Below, in pieces: positions 1-7,591 of a stretch of 9,837 nt of DNA. Positions within the stretch are counted from its first letter, which is position 1; each line of letters opens with the position of its first letter. Below the pieces are notes generated by a model that was not told the DNA's origin, did not search any database, and saw only the letters and a program-made list of their open reading frames with translations. The DNA comes from an uncultured Collinsella sp. (GTDB taxonomy: Bacteria > Actinomycetota > Coriobacteriia > Coriobacteriales > Coriobacteriaceae), in the NCBI GenBank assembly GCA_900550815.1, contig URTW01000070.1, positions 1 through 9,837 on the forward strand. The letters run 5' to 3'. Made by a program: the position numbers and the translations under genes.

Positions 1-2469
1 TCCGAGGAACGCGCCCAAAAGCTGCTCTTTTCCTCGAACCCCGAGGGCACCGAGCGCTACTACATCTACGCCAGGCCCGACCGTGACGACCTGGCCAAGG
101 GTGACCCTCAAGCACTCCAGGGTCTCACCATCGGTTACAACTCCGGTGTTATGCAAACCATCGTCGGCCAGCAGTGGCTCGCCAACGAGGGAATCGCCTG
201 CACATACAGGGAGTATGACGGAGGCTCCGTTCTCTTTGACGCGCTCGCAAACGGCGAGGTCGACGCCATCATCATGAACGACACCATTTCGTCGCCCGAG
301 GCGTCGCCCATGTTCTACGTCGGTTCGAGCGACTACTACTTTGCCGTTCCCAAAAGCCGCCCCGACCTGATGGACAACATCAACTCCGCAATGGCGGCAA
401 TCAACCGCGTCAACCCCCGCTATAACGACGAGGTCAAATCGAACTATTCAGCGCAAAACAGCGGATCATCCTCGCTCACCGGCGATGAGCGCGCCTGGCT
501 CAAGGCGAACAACAGCACCATCACGCTCGGCTACATTACGGGCAAACTCCCCTACTGCAACGAAGACGAAGACGGCAAAATGGAAGGCTCGCTCGCATCG
601 CTTGCGACGACGTTGCACGATAAATTTGGCATTACGGTCAAAACCGTCGCCTTTGATAGCTACAAGATGATGTCAAAGGCCCTGTCAAAGGGAAGCATAG
701 ACGTCGCGCTGCCGGTATACCGAGATTACTGGTTTGCCGAGCAATCAGGCGTTGTGCAGTCGGTATCGTTGGGGACCATATCCCTCACCGCCATCCACAG
801 CGGAAGCAACCTGAACAAAGACCTTCAGAACATCGCCTGCACCAAATCATCGTTTATCAACCGAAACGTACTTGAAAGTCTGTTCCCCACAGCGACCGTG
901 ACCGAATACCGATCCGACGATGAAGCGTTCGACGCCCTCAGGAGGGGAACGGCGCGCTGCGTCGTCGCTCCCAGTTCACGCGTAAAAACCCTCGGCGATC
1001 GTTATGATCTCGAGGACTGCGAGACGGTCGAGCTCCCTGACACCTGCGAGCTCTCGTGCTGGATTTCGCGCGGAAAGCCTGAGCTGCTGGGAATCATCAA
1101 CAAGGGCATCATCAATGCCGGAGAGTCGCTCTCCGCAAGCAATTACTCCTCTACGTCGTACACAGCCCAGGAATCCAACACGCTTCAATTCCTTTATCGC
1201 AACCGCACCGCCGTTGCCTCCACCCTCATCGGTATGTTGTCGGTCAGCATCGTCCTGCTCATCTGGGCGCTCGTGCGCGCTCGAACCGAGCGCGAAAAAG
1301 CCGACGCCGCCAACGCCGCTAAGACGGCATTCCTCACGCGCATGAGCCACGACATCCGTACGCCGCTCAACGGCATCCTGGGCCTTATCGATATCGAGGA
1401 ATTGAAGGAAGGCGATATCCGGGTCGCCCGCGAAAGCCGCGCCAAGGCTCGTGTTGCCGCCAATCACCTGCTCTCGCTGATTAACGACATCCTCGAGATG
1501 GGCAAAATCGAAGACCGCAAGATAACACTGGAACATGCGCCTTTTAACCTCAAAGAGCTCTGTGACAATACGCTGGTTCTGTGCAAGCTCCGCGCATCCG
1601 AAAACGGCATCACCATGAAGGACAATAGTCTGCCATACACCACGGGGCCATACATGGTCGGCAGTCCCACCCATATCCGACAGATCATGATCAACCTGTT
1701 AGACAACAGCATTAAGTACAACAAGCGCGGCGGCTCCGTCACCTTTAGCTCAAAGACCAAGCCACTCGATAACGGGCGCGCGCTCTTTTGCTTTAGCGTT
1801 TCGGATACCGGCATTGGCATGGCTCCCGAGTTTTTAAAGCATATCTATGAGCCGTTCGCCCAAGAAGGTGACGATGCGCGCAGCAAGTTCCAAGGAACCG
1901 GCATGGGCATGCCAATCGTCAAGTCGCTTATTGAACTGATGGACGGCACTATCGAAGTCACCAGCGAGCTCCATGTGGGCACCTCGTTCTACGTGGAGAT
2001 TCCGCTCGATATCGACGAGAATCCCCAGGCGCGGGCGAATACGGTTGAGAGTGCGCCCGACTGCTCGCTCGCCGACATGAACGTGCTGCTCGCCGAAGAC
2101 AACGAATTGAATGCCGAGATTGCCCAGGCGCTGCTAGAATCCGAGGGCATCGTGGTCACCCGCGCCGCCAACGGCAACGAAGTCGTCGATCTGTACCTGT
2201 CGCATCCCGCCGGCAGCTTCGATGCCATTTTGATGGACATCATGATGCCGGATATGGACGGCTACGAGGCAACCCGCGTGATTCGTCTGAGCGAGAAGGT
2301 CGATGCAGCCGATATCCCCATCATCGCGCTCACCGCCAATGCCTTTGCCGAGGACGCCAAGGCGGCACACGACGCCGGCATGAACGCCCATCTGTCCAAA
2401 CCGCTCGACTTTAACAAGCTCAAAAACATACTCGCCCGCATCAAGAAAAACGGACCCGTTTCGCTATAG
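1..2469 (+). CDS. Hybrid sensor histidine kinase with tandem solute-binding domains (5' partial)
   Basis: The frame is open from the first base, so the N-terminus and any signal peptide lie outside; residue numbers here count window codons. Codons 1-140 are the end of one bacterial solute-binding (SBP_bac_3-like) domain, with the typical 'ANGEVDAIIMND' segment. About 162-385 is a second such domain ('ITLGYITGKLPYCNEDEDG', then 'KGSIDVALP'). A single membrane helix spans about 403-425. HisKA follows directly, with no HAMP or PAS domain; the phospho-accepting His is codon 450 in 'MSHDIRTPLNGI'. HATPase_c has the N box at 565-569, 'DTGIGM' at 602 and 'GTGMGMPI' after it. A receiver begins near 695, with acidic pair E699/D700, phospho-acceptor D746 in 'MDIMMP' and K800. 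The order resembles BvgS/EvgS-type kinases without PAS or HPt. By family knowledge it senses an external small solute and autophosphorylates; the ligand is unknown. The flavin-protein gene starts 42 bases downstream. Confidence 0.95.
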   Translation, partial: SEERAQKLLFSSNPEGTERYYIYARPDRDDLAKGDPQALQGLTIGYNSGVMQTIVGQQWLANEGIACTYREYDGGSVLFDALANGEVDAIIMNDTISSPEASPMFYVGSSDYYFAVPKSRPDLMDNINSAMAAINRVNPRYNDEVKSNYSAQNSGSSSLTGDERAWLKANNSTITLGYITGKLPYCNEDEDGKMEGSLASLATTLHDKFGITVKTVAFDSYKMMSKALSKGSIDVALPVYRDYWFAEQSGVVQSVSLGTISLTAIHSGSNLNKDLQNIACTKSSFINRNVLESLFPTATVTEYRSDDEAFDALRRGTARCVVAPSSRVKTLGDRYDLEDCETVELPDTCELSCWISRGKPELLGIINKGIINAGESLSASNYSSTSYTAQESNTLQFLYRNRTAVASTLIGMLSVSIVLLIWALVRARTEREKADAANAAKTAFLTRMSHDIRTPLNGILGLIDIEELKEGDIRVARESRAKARVAANHLLSLINDILEMGKIEDRKITLEHAPFNLKELCDNTLVLCKLRASENGITMKDNSLPYTTGPYMVGSPTHIRQIMINLLDNSIKYNKRGGSVTFSSKTKPLDNGRALFCFSVSDTGIGMAPEFLKHIYEPFAQEGDDARSKFQGTGMGMPIVKSLIELMDGTIEVTSELHVGTSFYVEIPLDIDENPQARANTVESAPDCSLADMNVLLAEDNELNAEIAQALLESEGIVVTRAANGNEVVDLYLSHPAGSFDAILMDIMMPDMDGYEATRVIRLSEKVDAADIPIIALTANAFAEDAKAAHDAGMNAHLSKPLDFNKLKNILARIKKNGPVSL

Positions 2470-2511
2470 TTTGTGCTCAATCACCACGCACGACCAGAAA
2501 GTAAGCCAACG

Positions 2512-2991
2512 ATGTTTAGGCCCTTACGTCGAAAGAAACGCGCCATCACTGACGAGGAAGCGCGCGAACTGCTCGCTACCTGCAAGCGCGGCGTCTTTGC
2601 CGTCAACGGCGACGATGGCTACCCGTACGCCATTCCCGTCAACTACTTCTTTGACACCGAGCACGACAAGATTTATTTCCATGGCGCCAAGGCTGGCCAC
2701 AAGGTCGATTCGCTCAAGCGCGATGACAAGGTCTGCTTTACCGTTTACGGCAACGAGTGGTACAATGACGGTGACTGGGCTCCCTACGTTATGAGCACCG
2801 TGGTCTTTGGCCGCTGTCGCTTGGCGAATGACACTCCCGCGTTTATCGAAGACAAAGTCCGCCAGCTCGCCCTTAAGTACTACCCTTCTGCCGAGGAAGT
2901 CGAAGAGGAAATCGCCAAGGACATTAAGGGCGTCCAGCTCTACGAGATTACGATTGAACATCTTTGCGGTAAGCAGATTCAGGAAAAGTAA
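2512..2991 (+). CDS. NimA-like pyridoxamine 5'-phosphate oxidase family flavin-binding protein
   Basis: This 159-residue cytoplasmic protein has the split-barrel PNPOx-like pattern of the NimA (5-nitroimidazole reductase-related) group. A short basic N-terminus leads to 'ITDEEARELL', then 'GVFAVNGDDGYPYAIPVNY' (about 27-45), 'KIYFHGAKAGHKVDSLKRD' (53-71) with H57 and H63, a central 'STVVFGRCRL' strand (95-104) and the ending 'ITIEHLCGKQ'. Length fits the family. Members bind FMN or a related cofactor, but the substrate is usually unknown, and homology does not by itself mean nitroimidazole resistance. The ATG at 2512 is preferred: a weak purine-rich 'agaaag' lies about 10 bases upstream, and family similarity starts just after it. 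An in-frame GTG at 2473 would add 13 unconserved residues and has no ribosome binding site. It lies 42 bases after the kinase stop with no visible promoter or terminator between them, so co-transcription with the kinase is likely. Confidence 0.88.
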   Translation: MFRPLRRKKRAITDEEARELLATCKRGVFAVNGDDGYPYAIPVNYFFDTEHDKIYFHGAKAGHKVDSLKRDDKVCFTVYGNEWYNDGDWAPYVMSTVVFGRCRLANDTPAFIEDKVRQLALKYYPSAEEVEEEIAKDIKGVQLYEITIEHLCGKQIQEK

Positions 2992-3013
2992 GCCCCCTCA
3001 GCAGACCTCATCA

Positions 3014-3065
3014 ATAGCAATATGGCCCGATTCCAACCAACATTGGAACCGGGCCATATTGCTAT
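3014..3065. terminator. Long stem-loop between convergent genes, probable bidirectional terminator
   Basis: Bases 3014-3036 pair with 3043-3065 around a 6-base loop (3037-3042), giving a 23-bp stem. The only defect is at 3030/3049: A.C in a rightward transcript but G.U in a leftward one, so the leftward RNA forms the complete stem. The upper stem is GC-rich and the lower part AT-rich, as in bidirectional terminators, but neither side has a clean U tract. It lies between the flavin-protein gene and the convergent kinase gene. The kinase stop codon (3064-3062) is inside the base of the stem. Confidence 0.75.
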
Positions 3066-5254
3066 AAAGCGTCGGCAGCTATGTGCGCAAGCGCCTCAAC
3101 GAGCTCCTGCGAACTCACGGGTTTACTCAGGTGCGCGTTCATGCCCGCCTCGCGCGAAAGCCTGCGATCGTCGGCAAAGGCGTTGGCGCTCACGGCGATA
3201 ATCGGCGTGGTCGCGGCATCCTCACGATCGAGTGCTCGAATCCGACGCGTGGCCTCAAGGCCGTCGATACCGGGCATCATGATGTCCATCAACACCACGT
3301 CGTACTCGTACGGCGCGCTCGCGGCAAACATCTCGACGGCAGACTCGCCATCCTTAGCATACGTCACGACGGCACCGGCACGGCTGAGCGTAAACTGCGC
3401 GATCTCGGCGTTCAGATCGTTATCCTCTACGAGCAAAACGCGCAAGCCCTGGAGCGCATCGCCATCGCCCGCATCCGCGCGCACTGCCTGAGGAATCTCA
3501 GAGCGTTTGCATTTCTCGAACGGCAGGCGGATGGTAAACGTCGTCCCCTGCCCCAAGACGCTCGTAAAGCTCATGGTTCCGCCCATAAGCTCGACCAACT
3601 GTTTTGCGATAGGCGCGCCCAGGCCAGTTCCCGATGAAGCGCCTTCCACCTGTTGCCCCTCACGGCAAAACGGCTCGTAGAGGCGCTGTTGGAACTCCTC
3701 GCTCATGCCAATACCGTTGTCGGCGATCGTGTATTCATAGACGGGGACGCCATCCGCTGGCCCCACCTCGCGGCACACCAGGCGAACATAGCCGCCCTGG
3801 CGGTTGTACTTGACGGCATTGCCGGCAATATTGAGCAACAAGCGCTTGAGGTGCGTCACGCTCACCCGCGCATAGGGATGATTAAGCGTCTGCTGGTCGC
3901 AGATAATTGTCACCAGACGCTCCTCGGCCTGGCGCTCCAGAATATCGCGCACCTCGTGGTTGAGGGTCACCAAGTTTGTGGGAACAAGCTCCAGATCGAC
4001 CTGCCCGCTCTCCAGGCGACTCATATCCAGGGCCTCGTTGGCAAGGTCGAGAAGCAGTCCCGATGCCATCCAGATCTTTGAGCGGCACTCGGTCTGCTTT
4101 TGAAGATCGTCCGCATTGGCATCGCCGACCTCAACCATACCGCGAATGCCGTTGATGGGCGTGCGCAGATCGTGGCTCATGCGACGCAAAAACTCCGTCT
4201 TTGCAGAGTTGGCAGACGAGGCCTCACGCGCTGCCTTTGCCAGCTTGTCGCCATAGTCGCGCTCCTGCTGCAGCAAGTCCGTCAAACGCCGACGATCAGC
4301 GCGGCGACGCACCATCACAACAACGGCTACAACACCGCTGTAGAGCGCCAGCACGCCGGCAGCAACAGCCGCGACGACCTCAAAGTAGCGCTGCGCCGAG
4401 GCATAGGTGTACACGTAGAACCCGCGCGCTTTTCCAAATGTGCCCAAATACCACTCGCCGCTGGCGTTGACCAGTCGGACTTTGCCGGGCAGGCATCGAT
4501 CCTTAATACCGTCGACAATAAAGACATCCGTTGCAGGCAGATTGAATACGCCCAATATGGTGGGTTCAACGGCATTGGTCGCAACGACCTTGCCATCGCT
4601 TTCGATCACGATATTGCCGCTGTCGATGGTCTCATAACCACCGAGCAGGCTCTGCAGTTTGAGCGTATTGCTTGCAACTGCCTTCGCGCTCTGATGCCTG
4701 ACCGCGATAACGATGCCCTCGCCATCTTGCCGGGTCACGCAACCAATGTCTGCAACCGAATCATCCGAAAGCGTAATGCGGGCGGTATAGGACTTAAGCG
4801 GATGGGCTGCCACCTCCAGCACGGGTGCTTCCTTGAGATACGCAGCGAGCGACTCGTAGCCCACGCCATCCGTCGAGGACTCGGACACCAAATTGCCCGA
4901 TGCGTCCGTCACGATCAGTGCGCTCACGTTGAACTGGTCGGCATATTGCTCCAGCATGGCGTTATCCACCGAACCGTCGCGCTCCATATCGCGCGCTGTC
5001 TCTCCTGCGATCTCCATAACGCGAATCAGGTTTTTGGTCGTATAGGCGCTATTGAACGCATCGTATGAAAGGCTCTGCGTCGCCACGTAATCGACAACGT
5101 CGGCAAATCGCTGCTCGGCTTGGGCCGTCGTGTAACCGTAGCTCATCATGCCGGCAACAACCGAGAGCGCTATCCCCAGCAGAGCGACAAGGAGCCATGC
5201 TCCTGCCGAACGATTGCCCCGCTCCTCTACGGCGTGGTCGGGCGCATCGATCAT
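3062..5254 (-). CDS. Hybrid sensor histidine kinase with Cache-like extracytoplasmic sensor and C-terminal receiver
   Basis: This 730-residue membrane kinase has a short cytoplasmic tail (1-18), helix TM1 at about 19-40, an extracytoplasmic region 41-288 and TM2 at about 291-315. The sensor region holds two PAS-like segments ('SALIVTDASGNLVSES' near 111-126 and 'GNIVIESDGKVVATN' near 213-227), suggesting a double Cache fold (inference). After a charged helix comes HisKA with H361 in 'MSHDLRTPINGI', then HATPase_c with the N box at 475-479, 'DNGIGM' at 512-517 and 'GTGLGAPI' near 542-549. The receiver (604-730) has E610/D611, phospho-acceptor D657 in 'MDIMMP' and K711. There is no HPt and no output domain. 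Its ATG overlaps the TGA of the lipoprotein gene in ATGA (5254-5251), so translation is probably coupled and the lipoprotein is the likely ligand-presenting partner. Kinase and receiver segments closely resemble those of the kinase ending at 2469, so the two are probably paralogues. Confidence 0.95.
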   Translation of the reverse strand: MIDAPDHAVEERGNRSAGAWLLVALLGIALSVVAGMMSYGYTTAQAEQRFADVVDYVATQSLSYDAFNSAYTTKNLIRVMEIAGETARDMERDGSVDNAMLEQYADQFNVSALIVTDASGNLVSESSTDGVGYESLAAYLKEAPVLEVAAHPLKSYTARITLSDDSVADIGCVTRQDGEGIVIAVRHQSAKAVASNTLKLQSLLGGYETIDSGNIVIESDGKVVATNAVEPTILGVFNLPATDVFIVDGIKDRCLPGKVRLVNASGEWYLGTFGKARGFYVYTYASAQRYFEVVAAVAAGVLALYSGVVAVVVMVRRRADRRRLTDLLQQERDYGDKLAKAAREASSANSAKTEFLRRMSHDLRTPINGIRGMVEVGDANADDLQKQTECRSKIWMASGLLLDLANEALDMSRLESGQVDLELVPTNLVTLNHEVRDILERQAEERLVTIICDQQTLNHPYARVSVTHLKRLLLNIAGNAVKYNRQGGYVRLVCREVGPADGVPVYEYTIADNGIGMSEEFQQRLYEPFCREGQQVEGASSGTGLGAPIAKQLVELMGGTMSFTSVLGQGTTFTIRLPFEKCKRSEIPQAVRADAGDGDALQGLRVLLVEDNDLNAEIAQFTLSRAGAVVTYAKDGESAVEMFAASAPYEYDVVLMDIMMPGIDGLEATRRIRALDREDAATTPIIAVSANAFADDRRLSREAGMNAHLSKPVSSQELVEALAHIAADAL

Positions 5255-6120
5255 GACAAACCCTCCATATTCAAAAATGGCGAAGGGTCATCGAAGTACT
5301 TTGACACCAGGCGTTCCATGGTGCCATCGGCAAGCATTTCTTGGTAGGCATGAGTAAGCTTGACGTCGATGCCACGCGTATCGTTGATATCGAAAGCGGT
5401 GCCCAAACCGACCTCTAGCAGCGGCTCATCCAAAATGCGATATGTCACACCATAGTCTTTTTCGTAGGTGAGGAACGAGGACTCATGCGCGGCGATAGCG
5501 TCGACCAGGCCCTCGACGAGCGCCGGGTTCAGGTATGAACCGTCCGAAAAGCTGTAGAGTTCCTTGATCTGCGGAACGTTTTCATTTATGCGATTGAGCA
5601 AAATGTCCTCGGGCTTGGTGGTGGACTGAACCGCCACGATCTTATCCTCAAGATCGGCAAGCGTGTAGATATCGCTCTGGGGATCGACCGCGACCACCTG
5701 GCGGCTCGCAAGGTACGGACCGGCCCAACGATATTCGTTTTCGCGACCCGTCATACTAAAGCTGCCCATGACACAATCGAGTTCGCCGCTCGCCAGCAGC
5801 TCCTTCTTCTTTTCCCAGTCGATCAGCTGGTATTTTGGCTTGTAACCAATGCGAGCCAAAGCCTCGGTCAATATCTCGACATCCAGGCCAACGATATCGC
5901 CGTACTCGTCGGTATACACAAACGGTGGATAGAGGTCGCTTCCGACGTTGAGCGTCTTAAGGTCGTCGTCTTTGACTTGCGAGGCGTCCAGACCTTCTAA
6001 TGCAGACGTCGAGACTCCGTCATTCGACCCGGAGCAGCCAGCTATCGCTACGACAAAGACGCTCGCCACTGCAAGCGCAACAAACAACGAAATGGCAACC
6101 GAGCGACGGGATCTTTTCAT
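5251..6120 (-). CDS. Solute-binding lipoprotein, amino-acid-type (SBP_bac_3), partner of the hybrid kinase
   Basis: This 289-residue protein starts with a basic N-terminus and a hydrophobic core ending in the lipobox 'IAGC', so C29 should be lipidated and the protein anchored outside the cytoplasmic membrane. The mature part is a standard family 3 binding protein: 'SDLYPPFVYTDEYGDIVGLD' (61-80), 'SGELDCVMGSFSMTGREN' (111-128) with R126 at the position that usually holds a ligand carboxylate, 'LADLEDKIVAVQSTT' (154-168) and 'GLVDAIAAHES' (204-214). The family binds polar amino acids or similar small molecules; the ligand here cannot be read. A GGAG Shine-Dalgarno site (6125-6128 on this strand) supports the ATG at 6120. 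No ABC permease or ATPase lies nearby, and the gene overlaps the kinase gene by four bases. It is therefore more likely a sensory subunit than a transporter component (inference), comparable in principle to LuxP with LuxQ. Confidence 0.93.
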   Translation of the reverse strand: MKRSRRSVAISLFVALAVASVFVVAIAGCSGSNDGVSTSALEGLDASQVKDDDLKTLNVGSDLYPPFVYTDEYGDIVGLDVEILTEALARIGYKPKYQLIDWEKKKELLASGELDCVMGSFSMTGRENEYRWAGPYLASRQVVAVDPQSDIYTLADLEDKIVAVQSTTKPEDILLNRINENVPQIKELYSFSDGSYLNPALVEGLVDAIAAHESSFLTYEKDYGVTYRILDEPLLEVGLGTAFDINDTRGIDVKLTHAYQEMLADGTMERLVSKYFDDPSPFLNMEGLS

Positions 6121-6162
6121 CGAGCTCCATACGATCCTGTTTACAGACTTAAATGGTTAAAG

Positions 6163-6171
6163 ATAATAGCA
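6163..6171 (-). promoter_or_regulatory. Extended -10 promoter for the lipoprotein-kinase operon
   Basis: Reading leftwards, the bases form TGC followed by TATTAT, an extended -10 element with one mismatch to TATAAT. No good -35 box is present at 17-base spacing; TTGGGC lies 20 bases upstream. The element is about 42 bases before the lipoprotein ATG, which predicts a leader of about 35 bases. It sits right after the U-rich tail of the upstream terminator. Confidence 0.5.
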
Positions 6172-6219
6172 AACAAAACCACACGAGTGCCCAATTGTTA
6201 CAGGCGCTTTACCGTGTGG
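6171..6219 (-). terminator. Rho-independent terminator of the MalY-like gene
   Basis: In the leftward direction the arm CCACACG (6219-6213) pairs with CGTGTGG (6185-6179). An inner arm, AGCGCC with GGCACT, adds five pairs with one A.C mismatch and a four-base bulge. The stem is followed at once by TTTTGTTT (6178-6171). The opposite strand has no U tract, so the terminator serves the leftward aminotransferase gene whose stop is at 6265. Confidence 0.6.
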
Positions 6220-6264
6220 GACCTTCCAGCCGACTTGGCAGAAGGCCCCGCATGCAGTGCTCAC

Positions 6265-7479
6265 TTACCGTGCATTAAAAACGTAGCGGTCCAGGCGGTC
6301 GCACGCCTCCCTTACGCGCGAAAGCGGCAGCGCCAGATTCACGCGAATGTGGCAGGGTCCGTGGAACGGGCGGCCGTCCTGATACCCCACGCCCACGCGT
6401 GCCCCCTCATCGAGCAACCACTGAATATCGCGGCCATGCTCTCGGCACCACTCGGTGCAGTCCAGAAACACCATGTACGTGCCCTGCGGACGCGAATAGG
6501 ACACGCCCTCAAAATGCCCGTCCACGTAATCGCAGAAGTACTCGATATTGCCGGCAAGCACCTGGTTGAGCTCGTCCACCCACTCGTAGCCTTGCGGCTG
6601 GTAGGCACCGATAAGCGCATGCATGGAGAGGACATTCATCTCGTTGTAGTGGGTCTTGTTGGACACGGCGCAGATGCGGTCACGCAGCGTCTCGTTGTAG
6701 ACAATGTGGTAGCTGCCGACAAGGCCCGCCAGGTTAAACGTCTTGCTCGGCGCATAGAGGGCAACCGTGCGCATGCGGGCATCCTCGCTCACCGACTGCG
6801 TCGGGATGTGCTTGTGCCCCGGCAGGATGATATCGGACCAAATCTCGTCCGAAATCACCACGCAATCGTGCTGGCGATAGATGTCCATGGCGCGCTCGAT
6901 TTCGTCGCGCTCCCATACGCGGCCGCAGGGATTGTGCGGCGAGCAGAACACCGCGGCATGGATGTGGTTTTGGGCGAGTTTGCACTCCATGTCCTCAAAG
7001 TCCATGCGCCACACGCCCTGGTCGTCGAGTTTAAGCGGGCTGTGGACAATGCGATAGCCCGCGGCTTCGATAGACTTGGTAAAGCCAATGTAGGTGGGGC
7101 TGTGGACCAGCACCGCATCGCCCGGCTGGACATACGCGCGCAACGTCGACACGACGCCGCCCAGCACGCCGTTTTCGTAGCCGATATGTTCTGGGCGCAG
7201 ACCCTCGACGCCATTGCGGCGGCTCTGCCATTCGATGATGCGGTCGAAATACTCGGAGCGCGGGTTAAAGTAGCCAAACATGGGATGCTGAGCGCGCTGA
7301 ATGATGTGCTCCTGGACCGTGGGCACCGTGGCAAAATTCATGTCGGCCACCCACATGGGAATGCGGTCGAAGCCCTCGTCGGGTGCGTTCGGAGCCATAC
7401 CGGGGATCTCGCCCCAGGAGTCACCGGCGAAGGAGTCCATACCGTGGCGATCGATTAGCGAGCTAAAGTCGTATTTCAT
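6265..7479 (-). CDS. MalY/PatB-family PLP-dependent C-S beta-lyase / aminotransferase
   Basis: This 404-residue cytoplasmic protein is a fold-type I PLP enzyme of class I/II aminotransferases, MalY/PatB branch. Diagnostic parts are the N-terminal 'MWVADMNFATVP' (42-53), 'MFGYFNPRSEYF' (67-78), 'FCSPHNPCGRVW' (178-189) with N183, 'VISDEIWSDI' (208-217) with D211 expected to contact the pyridine nitrogen, 'YAPSKTFNLAGL' (242-253) with K246 as the Schiff-base lysine, and 'HIRVNLALP' (377-385) with R379 as the substrate carboxylate ligand. Length is normal for the family. Family members cleave cystathionine, cysteine or related C-S substrates to pyruvate, ammonia and a thiol, and some act as regulators; the exact substrate is not readable. 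The start at 7479 is fixed by GGGAG seven bases upstream and by family similarity beginning at 'KYDF'. The open frame extends upstream to 7617 into the trmO end without conserved sequence. A 112-base gap (7480-7591) with no clear promoter or terminator separates it from trmO. Confidence 0.93.
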   Translation of the reverse strand: MKYDFSSLIDRHGMDSFAGDSWGEIPGMAPNAPDEGFDRIPMWVADMNFATVPTVQEHIIQRAQHPMFGYFNPRSEYFDRIIEWQSRRNGVEGLRPEHIGYENGVLGGVVSTLRAYVQPGDAVLVHSPTYIGFTKSIEAAGYRIVHSPLKLDDQGVWRMDFEDMECKLAQNHIHAAVFCSPHNPCGRVWERDEIERAMDIYRQHDCVVISDEIWSDIILPGHKHIPTQSVSEDARMRTVALYAPSKTFNLAGLVGSYHIVYNETLRDRICAVSNKTHYNEMNVLSMHALIGAYQPQGYEWVDELNQVLAGNIEYFCDYVDGHFEGVSYSRPQGTYMVFLDCTEWCREHGRDIQWLLDEGARVGVGYQDGRPFHGPCHIRVNLALPLSRVREACDRLDRYVFNAR

Positions 7480-7591
7480 GCTGAGCTCCCGTGCTAAGTA
7501 GACTGTTTCGATAGGCGTTATTGTCCACCAGCGTGGGCGGTTTTGGCATGGGGTTTGGCGCTTAATTTGACGGGTGCGGACGAATGACCGG

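Noticed and set aside
4100..5068. Long rightward open frame of 322 codons opposite the second kinase
   Set aside because: It is a shadow of the kinase gene in GC-rich DNA: arginine-, histidine- and alanine-rich with no recognisable domain, while the opposite strand encodes an intact kinase.
6218..6249. Nine-bp stem with one G.U pair just after the MalY-like stop codon
   Set aside because: It has no U tract on either strand, and the nearby stem at 6171-6219 with a U-rich tail is the better terminator.
6187..7458. Rightward open frame of 423 codons opposite the MalY-like gene
   Set aside because: It is the antisense of a complete PLP enzyme, has biased composition and has no family motif.
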